From positions 1 to 7,000 of the forward strand of contig DXIA01000132.1 of assembly GCA_019113125.1 (NCBI GenBank): DNA of 7,000 nt, in the 5' to 3' direction. Position numbers and translations under genes: made by a program. The stretch is from Candidatus Pygmaiobacter gallistercoris. Its GTDB lineage: Bacteria; Bacillota; Clostridia; Oscillospirales; Ruminococcaceae. Under the pieces are notes generated by a model. It saw only the letters and a program-made list of their open reading frames with translations. It did not search any database and was not told the origin of the DNA. Below, in pieces: positions 1 through 5,089 of this stretch (the first letter of the stretch is position 1; the number at the start of each line of letters is the position of its first letter).

Positions 1-20
1 AAAGGCCGCGCCGTTTTCAT
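1..20 (-). CDS. Start of a downstream gene, cut off by the left window edge
   Basis: An ATG at 20-18 on the minus strand opens a frame of which only six full codons are visible (MKTARP, then Phe or Leu). It lies 22 nt downstream of the stop of the 5S-like gene. It is preceded by a GGGAG/AGGA-type purine stretch at about 22-33 that could act as a ribosome binding site. Spacing and strand suggest the next member of the carboxyltransferase operon. Too little is visible to name a product: a membrane decarboxylase subunit, a biotin-related gene or something unrelated are all possible. Confidence 0.45.
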
Positions 21-42
21 ATCCTATCTCCCGCTTGGGGGC

Positions 43-1446
43 TCAGACTGGATGTACCAGGTTTTCTTTGTCGGCATGTTTGCCGTCCACGCCATACTTC
101 TTGTTCTTACGGGATTCGAAGAACTTCGGCGCGACCTGCGGGAACATCGCGTAGGTCAGCACATCCTCCTCCTGGATCGCCCACTTTGCAGCCTCGGCCT
201 TGAGTTTCTCCATCTCGGGCTCGAGGGTGTCGGCAAACCGGCAGGTGATCGGCTTCTCGTCGCCGAGGATCCGCTTGGTGAACTCCTCGCTGATCGGGGC
301 GGGGGTCTTGCCGTAGTCGCCATGGACCAGGCCCTTGAACTCCTTGGTCACCATCTTGTACCGCTCGCCCAGGATGACATTGAAGACCGCCTGGGTGCCG
401 ACGATCTGGCTGGTCGGGGTGACCAGCGGCGGGTAACCGGCGTCCTCGCGGACACGGGGGATCTCAGCGAGCACCTCGTCCAGCTTGTCCTCCTTGCCGG
501 CGTCCTTGAGCTGCTTGAGCATGTTGGAGAACATGCCGCCCGGCACCTGATAGAGCAGGGTGTTGGCGTCGACGCCCAGCGACTTCGGGTTGATCTGGCC
601 GTTGGCGATGTACTTCTCGCGGAGCTTTGCGAAGTAGTTGCGCACGACATTCAGCTGGTTGAGGTCGAGGCCGGTGTCGTAGTCGGTGCCGCGCAGCGCG
701 GCGACCAGGCTCTCGGTGGGCATATGGGAGGTGCCCAGCGCCAGCGGGCTCATCGCGGTGTCGACGATGTCGGCGCCCGCCTCGATCCCCTTGAGGATCG
801 ACATCGAGGCGAGACCCGCGGTGTAGTGGCTGTGGATATCCACCGGGATGCTCAGGGTCTCCTTGAGCTTCTTGACCAGGTCATAGCAGGCATAGGGGGT
901 CAGCAGACCGGCCATATCCTTGATGCAGATCGAGTCGGCGCCCATCTCCTCGAGGGTCTTGGCGTAGGCGGCGAAATACTCGTTGTTGTGCACCGGGGAC
1001 AGGGTGTAGCTGATGCAGCCCTGTACATGCGCGCCCTCCTTGTTGGCCGCCTTGATCGCGGTCTGCAGGTTGCGCGGATCGTTCAGCGCATCAAAGATGC
1101 GGATGATGTCGATGCCGTTTGCGACCGACTTCTGCACGAAGTACTCGACCGCGTCGTCCGCGTAGGGGCGGTAGCCCAGCATGTTCTGGCCGCGGAAGAG
1201 CATCTGCAGTTTCTGGTGGGGCAGTTCCTTGCGCAGGATCCGCAGACGCTCCCACGGATCCTCATCCAGAAAGCGGATGCAGGCATCGAAGGTCGCGCCG
1301 CCCCAGCACTCGACCGAGAAGTAGTTGACCTTATCCATTTCGGGCAGGATGGGACGCATCTCATCCATCGTCATACGGGTGGCCAGCAGCGACTGATGGG
1401 CGTCGCGCAGCACCACCTCGGTAATCTTGACCGGTTTCTTAGCCAA
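43..1446 (-). CDS. oadA: Oxaloacetate decarboxylase alpha / transcarboxylase 5S-type carboxyltransferase subunit
   Basis: This 467-aa protein is the TIM-barrel carboxyltransferase that moves carboxyl groups between carboxybiotin and pyruvate/oxaloacetate. The N-terminal HMGL-like domain (about residues 5-280) shows LRDAHQSLLATR at 13-24, ECWGGATFD at 46-54, RGQNMLGYRPY at 85-95, IKDMAGLLTP at 175-184 and DIHSHYTAG at 203-211. Asp15, Lys176, His205 and His207 correspond to the metal ligands of this family, including the carbamylated lysine. Residues from about 300 to the end form the conserved PYC/OADA domain. The protein ends without a biotinyl domain, as in the transcarboxylase 5S subunit; in full-length OadA and pyruvate carboxylase that domain is fused, and here it is the separate gene just upstream. 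The start is TTG, chosen because GGAGGTGA lies 6 nt before it and the N-terminus matches the family. It is 35 nt downstream of the biotin carrier gene. It could equally be called pyruvate carboxylase subunit B; the sequence does not decide the physiological direction. Confidence 0.93.
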   Translation of the reverse strand: MAKKPVKITEVVLRDAHQSLLATRMTMDEMRPILPEMDKVNYFSVECWGGATFDACIRFLDEDPWERLRILRKELPHQKLQMLFRGQNMLGYRPYADDAVEYFVQKSVANGIDIIRIFDALNDPRNLQTAIKAANKEGAHVQGCISYTLSPVHNNEYFAAYAKTLEEMGADSICIKDMAGLLTPYACYDLVKKLKETLSIPVDIHSHYTAGLASMSILKGIEAGADIVDTAMSPLALGTSHMPTESLVAALRGTDYDTGLDLNQLNVVRNYFAKLREKYIANGQINPKSLGVDANTLLYQVPGGMFSNMLKQLKDAGKEDKLDEVLAEIPRVREDAGYPPLVTPTSQIVGTQAVFNVILGERYKMVTKEFKGLVHGDYGKTPAPISEEFTKRILGDEKPITCRFADTLEPEMEKLKAEAAKWAIQEEDVLTYAMFPQVAPKFFESRKNKKYGVDGKHADKENLVHPV

Positions 1447-1452
1447 ATCGAT

Positions 1453-1460
1453 TCACCTCC
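1453..1460 (-). promoter_or_regulatory. Ribosome binding site fixing the TTG start of the 5S-like gene
   Basis: GGAGGTGA on the minus strand sits 6 nt before TTG at 1446-1444. No ATG in the same frame lies near it, and the first conserved block (LRDAHQS) begins at residue 13, which leaves no room for a later start. Confidence 0.8.
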
Positions 1461-1481
1461 GAAAAAATTGATCGCGCAGCC

Positions 1482-1868
1482 TTAGTTCAGCGAAACCAGC
1501 AGGTCGTTGACGTTGACGGTGTCGCCCTTGTTGACGTTGACCGAGGCGACGGTGCCGTCCTGCGGCGCGAGGATCTCGTTCTCCATCTTCATCGCCTCGA
1601 GGATGACCAGGATGTCACCGGCCTTGACCGAATCGCCGGCCTTGACCCGGACATCGAGGATGTTGCCGGGCATCGGGGCCTGCACGCTGACAGCGCCGGC
1701 AGCAGCGGGCGCAGCGGCGGGAGCCGGAGCGGCAGCGGGAGCGGGGGCAGCGGCCGGGGCCGGAGCAGCAGCGGGAGCGGCGACAGGGGCGGGAGCGGCG
1801 CCGGCGCCGACCTCCTCGACCACGACGTCATAGGCGGTGCCATTCACAGTGATATTGTAGCGTTTCAT
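1482..1868 (-). CDS. Biotin carboxyl carrier protein (1.3S / GcdC-like)
   Basis: This 128-aa biotin carrier shuttles a carboxyl group between the two carboxyltransferases encoded on either side. Residues 1-20 (with ITVNGTAYDV at 6-15) resemble the N-terminal segment of the transcarboxylase 1.3S subunit, which in that complex docks on the partner subunits. Residues 22-59 are an almost pure Ala/Pro hinge. Residues 60-128 form a biotinyl/lipoyl domain with APMPG at 64-68 and the biotinylation motif EAMKMEN at 91-97, Lys94 being the modified residue. The domain closes with the usual DGTV and KGDTV turns. The length is close to that of 1.3S proteins (about 120 residues). The ATG start has GGAGG 9 nt upstream. 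The gene lies 58 nt after the 12S-like gene and 35 nt before the 5S-like gene. A biotin ligase must act on it, but none is in the window. GcdC-type sodium-pump decarboxylases also have Ala/Pro-rich carriers, so this gene alone does not decide the type of complex. Confidence 0.93.
   Translation of the reverse strand: MKRYNITVNGTAYDVVVEEVGAGAAPAPVAAPAAAPAPAAAPAPAAAPAPAAAPAAAGAVSVQAPMPGNILDVRVKAGDSVKAGDILVILEAMKMENEILAPQDGTVASVNVNKGDTVNVNDLLVSLN
1698..1800 (-). repeat. In-frame Ala/Pro hinge repeats in the biotin carrier gene
   Basis: This segment encodes residues 23-57 of the biotin carrier. Its core is a six-residue unit (P-A-A-A-P-A, 18 nt) repeated about four times, with synonymous codon variation between copies (GCC/GCT/GCG, CCC/CCG/CCT). 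It forms the flexible arm that lets the biotinyl domain swing between active sites. Its repetitive GC-rich nature makes it prone to length variation between strains. Confidence 0.75.
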
Positions 1869-1926
1869 CTTTACATTCCTCCAGAATTAAATTATCAGAT
1901 CGGAGCGGATGGGCAAAAGGCCCGCC

Positions 1927-3273
1927 TTACAGGCTGAGGTTGCCGTGCTTCTTCGGCAGCCGCTGTACCCGCTTGGTACCGAGAATATCCAGCGCGGCCA
2001 CAACGGTTCCGCGCAGCGAGGCGGCATCTGCGGTCAGATCCGCAGCGCCCGCACGCACAGCGGCCTTCGCGCCGGCGCAGCGGGTCTGGTACTCCGCCGC
2101 GAGGGCGGCGGTGTCGCGTTCCAGATTGGTGGAGTTCTCCAGCTTGTCCTGCCAGAGGATGGTGACGGCGGCCTTCGGATCGACCGGGGCGATGACGGCG
2201 GTGTCCAGCGCGATGGTCAGATCGGCATTGCACAGCGCGGTATAGGCCGCGCCGATCGCCTTGCCGGTGATGACCGCGATCTTCGCGGTGGTCGCATCGG
2301 CATAGGTCGCGGCCAGACGGGCGGCAGCGCGCACCCCGCCGTTGACGTCATTGGCGGTGCTCTTGGCAAAGCCGTCGGTGTTCACGATGGTGACCACCGG
2401 GATGCTGAAGGCGTCGCACAGACGGACAAAACGAGCGGTCTTGGCGGTGCAGGCGGCGCAGAGGGTCTTGTCCGGGCCCGCGGTCGCCACGATGCCGACA
2501 ACATTGCCGGACACCGTCGCCAGCGCGGTGAAGACGCCGCCGGCGTAATCCTTGTAGAACTCGACCATGTTGCCGGCGTCGGCAATCGCCTTGGCGGCCT
2601 TCTCGCCGGTGTACTTCGCCATATCCAGCGCGGCCTCGGGCGCCTGCGGGTCGAAGAGGGCGGGGCTGGACAGATTGTTGCCGGGCAGAATCCCGACCAG
2701 ATCCGCAGCGGCCGAAACGGCGGCCTCAGCGCTCTCATAAACCAGCTCGACGATGCCGTCCTTCGCGGCCAGCTCGGCGCTGCCCGCCTTGGCGGTCTTG
2801 TCCCCCGCCGCGGCCGAGGTGAAGGGCGCGGTGAGGAAGAGCTCGGCGTCCTTTGCCATGATGGTCACGTCCGCAGCGGTCGCAGCGATCGCCTGGGACG
2901 CGGCGCAGGTGCCCAGAACCACCGCGATCTGGGGCACCACGCCGGAAATCCGGGCGCCCGCCTCGACCAGTTTCGCCGCGTCGGTCAGCGCCTCAAAACC
3001 CTCGGTCAGAACAGAGCCGTTGGAATCATAGAAGGTCACAACGGGGTATCCGGTCTTGGCGGCCAGATCCATCACCCGGACCATCTTCGCGACGTCCGCG
3101 CCGGTCAGCGCGCCGCCGTTCTGCGCCAGCGCATACGCCGGGCAGCCATTGGCGGTGCCGTAACCCGCGGCGACCGTGCCGTTCTCATCAGCATAAAGCT
3201 CGGTATACCCGCCCTCGTCGAAAAAGGCGGTCAGCGCATCCAGCTTCTGCTCATTTTTCTTTGTTGCAGCCAT
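1927..3273 (-). CDS. Divergent carboxyltransferase-domain protein (12S / MmdA-like)
   Basis: This 448-aa protein has the crotonase-fold carboxyltransferase architecture of acyl-CoA carboxylases, methylmalonyl-CoA decarboxylase alpha (MmdA) and the transcarboxylase 12S subunit, which carry carboxyl between carboxybiotin and an acyl-CoA. The N-lobe (about 10-200) shows ALTGADVAKMVRVMDLA at 55-71, FYDSNGSVLTEG at 81-92 and VVPQIAVVLGTCAA at 112-125. The C-lobe (about 235-440) shows CTAKTARFVRLCDAFSIPVV at 275-294, GKAIGAAYTAL at 337-347 and the family-like tail KKHGNLSL at 441-448. It is shorter than typical MmdA (about 510 residues), with a reduced N-terminus. Several normally conserved glycine-rich loops differ: the family's SGGAR is NGS here, CAGG is CAAS, and VPGF is TDGF. 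It may use an unusual acyl-CoA or have lost acyl-CoA turnover. The ATG start has AGGAGG 8 nt upstream. It is the first gene after the promoter at 3370-3398, and the biotin carrier follows after 58 nt. Family assignment is firm; substrate is unknown. Confidence 0.85.
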   Translation of the reverse strand: MAATKKNEQKLDALTAFFDEGGYTELYADENGTVAAGYGTANGCPAYALAQNGGALTGADVAKMVRVMDLAAKTGYPVVTFYDSNGSVLTEGFEALTDAAKLVEAGARISGVVPQIAVVLGTCAASQAIAATAADVTIMAKDAELFLTAPFTSAAAGDKTAKAGSAELAAKDGIVELVYESAEAAVSAAADLVGILPGNNLSSPALFDPQAPEAALDMAKYTGEKAAKAIADAGNMVEFYKDYAGGVFTALATVSGNVVGIVATAGPDKTLCAACTAKTARFVRLCDAFSIPVVTIVNTDGFAKSTANDVNGGVRAAARLAATYADATTAKIAVITGKAIGAAYTALCNADLTIALDTAVIAPVDPKAAVTILWQDKLENSTNLERDTAALAAEYQTRCAGAKAAVRAGAADLTADAASLRGTVVAALDILGTKRVQRLPKKHGNLSL

Positions 3274-3363
3274 GTACAGCCCTCCTGCTCATAAATATCT
3301 TCGGTCCGCCGGCTTTCCCGATTTTTCGGAAGACACCGGGACTTTGTACCGAAAACCGAAATC
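3274..3363 (-). promoter_or_regulatory. Leader (5' UTR) of the carboxyltransferase operon with nested inverted repeats
   Basis: About 90 nt separate the predicted transcription start from the ATG of the 12S-like gene. On the minus strand TTCGGT (3353-3348) can pair with ACCGAA (3305-3300), CCGG (3339-3336) with CCGG (3312-3309), and TTCCGA (3331-3326) with TCGGGAA (3321-3315) around an AAAA loop. These lie in nested order, so they could form one long interrupted hairpin ending about 15 nt before the ribosome binding site. I recognise no known riboswitch or T-box here. The pairing is read by eye. Confidence 0.4.
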
Positions 3364-3369
3364 AAGCTT

Positions 3370-3398
3370 ATTATACTATTTTGATAAAAAAATCACAA
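3370..3398 (-). promoter_or_regulatory. Sigma-A-type promoter of the carboxyltransferase operon
   Basis: On the minus strand TTGTGA (3398-3393) is followed after exactly 17 nt by TATAAT (3375-3370). The surrounding 60 nt are AT-rich in an otherwise GC-rich window. The -35 box matches four of six consensus positions and the -10 box matches all six. The predicted start is near 3363. It lies in the only spacer over 100 nt and directly precedes the 12S-like gene, which makes the three left-hand genes a transcription unit separate from the scp block. Confidence 0.75.
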
Positions 3399-3416
3399 GC
3401 CCGATTTGCGTAAAAA

Positions 3417-3764
3417 TTAGCCGCAGTTTCCAAAAATCCTGCTGTTTTTCACCGGTTCGCACTCGCCCGGCACGAATGCCGCCGCCCAGTCCGCCAGCGC
3501 GGGGATCTCCCGGTTGAGCGAAAAGGAATCCGCCCCCTCGTTCTCCCCCTTGGCCACCGCCGCCCGGACCAGTCCGTCGAGCATCACGTTCTCGCTCGCC
3601 TCGGCGTCGAGGACCCGCGTCACCGTCTCCTCCCGGACAAACAGGCAGTAGCCGAGGTACTCCTTGCCGTCGGTCATAATGTAGCCCTCGAGCGGGCCGT
3701 CGAACCGCTCCCGGTTGAGCAGCGCGAGGACATCCGGCTCATCGATCGGCTTGATGGTGATCAT
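3417..3764 (-). CDS. Small GNAT-like protein of unknown function
   Basis: This 115-aa protein has no named homologue that I recognise. Its layout resembles the core of a GNAT acetyltransferase: two probable strands around GYIMTDGKEYLGYCLF (27-42), a strand TVTRVLDAE (47-55), a helix at 60-77 (MLDGLVRAAVAKGENEGA), then a strand DSFSLN (79-84). The classical Q/R-x-x-G-x-G/A acetyl-CoA loop is not visible, so enzymatic activity is doubtful. The tail ends in NSRIFGNCG. The ATG at 3764 is chosen because it has AGGAGGGG 6 nt upstream and overlaps the rluB stop as ATGA. Upstream in-frame sequence exists, but its Arg/Ala/Pro-rich residues are a shadow of rluB. The 4-nt overlap implies translational coupling to the pseudouridine synthase. 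It is the last gene of its block. Confidence 0.75.
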   Translation of the reverse strand: MITIKPIDEPDVLALLNRERFDGPLEGYIMTDGKEYLGYCLFVREETVTRVLDAEASENVMLDGLVRAAVAKGENEGADSFSLNREIPALADWAAAFVPGECEPVKNSRIFGNCG

Positions 3765-4585
3765 CGCCGTCCCCTCCTCTCCCGCGCAATCGGGCCCTCC
3801 GGCCGGCGCTGTGCCGCCCGCTGCTGGGCGGACTGGGTGCGCGCCCGGCGCACCGCCTTGGAGGCCGAGGCCCGCAGCGCCGCAACCTCCTGCTTGGTCA
3901 GCGGCCGGTGCTGGCCGGGCTGCAGCATCCCGAGCTTGACCGGCCCCTCGGCGTTCCGCTTGAGCCGGATCACCGTCAGCCCGACCGCCTCGCACATCCG
4001 GCGGATCTGCCGGTTCTTGCCCTCGTGGATCGACATCTCGAGCACGGTGCGCTCGGGCTCATCCACCAGCACCCGCACCCCGGCGGGCTGGGTCTGCTCC
4101 CCGTCGTCGAGGGTGACCCCCGCCGCGAGGCTGGCGATCTGTTCCTCGCTCGCCCGCGGGCGCACCGTGACCCGGTAGAGCTTGGTCACCCCGTGGGAGG
4201 GGTGGGTCAGCAGGTTGGCAAACGCGCCGTCGTTGGTGAAGAGCAAAAGGCCTTCGGAATCCCGGTCGAGCCGCCCGACCGGGAAGACCCGGGCGGGGAT
4301 GTCGGAGACCAGCTCCATCACCGTCTTGCGCCCCCGCTCATCCGACATGGTGGTGAGGTAGCCGCGGGGCTTGTGCAGCATCTCATAGATAAACTCCTGT
4401 TTCTTGGGCGGGCGGATGGTCTGCCCGTCGACCGACAGCAGGTCCTTTGCCATATCCATCTTGTCCCCGACCTGCACCGGCCGGCCGTTCAGCTTTACCC
4501 TGCCCTGCCGGATCAGCTCCTCCGCCGCACGGCGGGAGCAGATCCCGAGCTCGGACAGTGCTTTTTGAATCCTGGTATCTCTCAC
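3761..4585 (-). CDS. rluB: 23S rRNA pseudouridine synthase, RsuA/RluB family
   Basis: This 274-aa enzyme isomerises uridine to pseudouridine in ribosomal RNA; RluB-type members act on helix 89 of 23S rRNA. An S4 RNA-binding domain occupies about residues 3-60 (RIQKALSELGICSRRAAEEL, GRVKLNGRPV). The catalytic domain starts at LHKPRGYLTTMSDERGR (70-86), and GRLDRDSEGLLLFTNDG (104-120) contains the catalytic Asp107. GVTKLYRV and EGKNRQIRRMCEAVGL are the other family blocks. A basic tail of about 35 residues rich in Arg/Ala/Gln follows, probably an RNA-binding extension. The frame is open to 4663, but the GTG at 4585 is preferred because AAAGGAG lies 7 nt upstream and the conserved S4 domain begins at once; the extra 26 residues would cross a palindrome-rich non-coding region. 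RluB is favoured over RsuA/RluF by the synteny with scpA-scpB that is also known in Bacillus. Substrate is inferred from family. Confidence 0.92.
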   Translation of the reverse strand: MRDTRIQKALSELGICSRRAAEELIRQGRVKLNGRPVQVGDKMDMAKDLLSVDGQTIRPPKKQEFIYEMLHKPRGYLTTMSDERGRKTVMELVSDIPARVFPVGRLDRDSEGLLLFTNDGAFANLLTHPSHGVTKLYRVTVRPRASEEQIASLAAGVTLDDGEQTQPAGVRVLVDEPERTVLEMSIHEGKNRQIRRMCEAVGLTVIRLKRNAEGPVKLGMLQPGQHRPLTKQEVAALRASASKAVRRARTQSAQQRAAQRRPEGPIARERRGRR

Positions 4586-4592
4586 TTGTCTT

Positions 4593-4599
4593 CTCCTTT
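4593..4599 (-). promoter_or_regulatory. Ribosome binding site fixing the GTG start of rluB
   Basis: AAAGGAG on the minus strand is separated by 7 nt from GTG at 4585-4583. The more upstream in-frame candidate at 4663 (also GTG) lies inside the terminator-like hairpin and has no comparable site. Confidence 0.75.
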
Positions 4600-4603
4600 G
4601 TCC

Positions 4604-4636
4604 GCGTTTTGACAAAACGCCGTTTTTCAAAACGCC
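4604..4636 (-). repeat. Array of alternating CGTTTT/AAAACG arms upstream of rluB
   Basis: On the plus strand GCGTTTT-GAC-AAAACGC (4604-4620) is a perfect inverted repeat with 7-bp arms. It is followed at once by CGTTTT-TC-AAAACG (4621-4634), a second inverted repeat with 6-bp arms. CAAAACGCC occurs twice as a direct repeat (4613-4621 and 4628-4636). The arms also pair across the junction (AAAACG-C-CGTTTT), so alternative hairpins are possible. The array ends 4 nt before the rluB ribosome binding site in transcription order. It may be an operator or a leader structure; no known regulator motif is recognised. Confidence 0.55.
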
Positions 4637-4645
4637 ATCTTCACA

Positions 4646-4676
4646 GAAAATGCCGCCTGCCACCGCGGCAGACGGC
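4646..4676 (-). terminator. Terminator-like hairpin after ytfJ
   Basis: In transcription order GCCGTCTGCC (4676-4667), a 5-nt loop and GGCAGGCGGC (4661-4652) form a 10-bp GC-rich stem with one G-U pair. It is followed by A-TTTT-C (4651-4646). The stem starts 5 nt after the ytfJ stop codon. The T-run is short, so read-through into rluB is likely, or the element works as an attenuator or mRNA 3' stabiliser. Confidence 0.5.
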
Positions 4677-4681
4677 TGATC

Positions 4682-5089
4682 TCAGCCGCGGTCCCCGCTC
4701 GTGCCGCGGGCCGCGTCCGGTTTCTCCTTTTTGAACATCTCCTGCAGCTTGTCCAGCACCTCGGGCAGCGCATTGATGATCCGGTCGGTGGTGTTGTTCT
4801 CCTGCGAGGCCAGCTGCAGCAGCTTGACCCCGCCGCCCGACACGATCAGAAAGGCGATCGGGGAGATCGAGACCCCCGCGCCCGAACCGCCGCCAAAGAG
4901 TTCTTTCGGGCTCTTGGACGGAAAATCCGACCCGCCGGAGGCAAAGCCGAAACTCACCTTGGACACCGGCAGGATCATCGTGCCGTCCGCCATCGTGATC
5001 GGATTGCCGATGATGGTGTTGCTGTCCACCATCTCCTTGATGCGCTGCAGCGCGACATCCATCAGTCCCTGAAGCGGATGCTCATTCAT
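4682..5089 (-). CDS. ytfJ: Sporulation protein YtfJ (GerW family)
   Basis: This 135-aa protein belongs to the Spore_YtfJ family, present in spore-forming Firmicutes; in Bacillus the homologue GerW is needed for normal germination. Its hallmark segments are visible: IIGNPITMADGTMILPVSKV (26-45), then a glycine-rich region SFGFASGGSDF (46-56), then GGGSGAGVSISPIAFLIV (66-83). A C-terminal amphipathic stretch ends in a charged tail (residues 110-135). No signal peptide is visible. The length is close to that usual for the family. The ATG overlaps the stop of the ytfI-like gene as ATGA and has AGGAGGT 8 nt upstream, so translation is probably coupled. In Bacillus ytfI and ytfJ are also neighbours, which supports both assignments. 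Expression in the forespore is expected from the family, but I could not find a clear sporulation sigma-factor promoter. Confidence 0.94.
   Translation of the reverse strand: MNEHPLQGLMDVALQRIKEMVDSNTIIGNPITMADGTMILPVSKVSFGFASGGSDFPSKSPKELFGGGSGAGVSISPIAFLIVSGGGVKLLQLASQENNTTDRIINALPEVLDKLQEMFKKEKPDAARGTSGDRG

Noticed and set aside
52..1485. Long plus-strand open frame (477 codons) opposite the 5S-like gene
   Set aside because: It is a mirror of a gene with strong GC third-position bias. The translation is Leu/Val/Asp/Gly/Arg-rich without family motifs, whereas the minus strand encodes an unmistakable carboxyltransferase.
1911..1923. GGGC/GCCC hairpin just after the 12S-like stop codon
   Set aside because: It has only a 4-bp stem and no T-run, and the next operon gene follows, so a terminator call is not supported.
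1909..3294. Long plus-strand open frame (461 codons) opposite the 12S-like gene
   Set aside because: The composition is Gly/Arg/Asp-rich with no recognisable domain, and it covers the 12S-like gene, its leader and part of the next spacer without its own convincing ribosome binding site. It is explained by codon bias.
3405..3450. Possible terminator at the end of the GNAT-like gene
   Set aside because: A TAATTTTTACG run is present, but the preceding GCAG/CTGC pairing is 4 bp with a large loop inside the coding sequence, which is too weak to call.
3765..3995. 77-residue N-terminal extension of the GNAT-like protein
   Set aside because: It overlaps rluB completely and is an Arg/Ala/Gly/Pro shadow. 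The ATG at 3764 has a good ribosome binding site and the usual 4-nt overlap.
3908..4612. Plus-strand open frame opposite rluB
   Set aside because: The opposite strand has clear S4 and pseudouridine synthase motifs; the plus-strand product is a low-complexity Pro/His/Leu/Asp shadow.
4586..4663. 26-residue N-terminal extension of RluB
   Set aside because: The extension lies over the terminator hairpin and palindrome array, starts at a GTG without a ribosome binding site, and precedes the usual S4-domain start.
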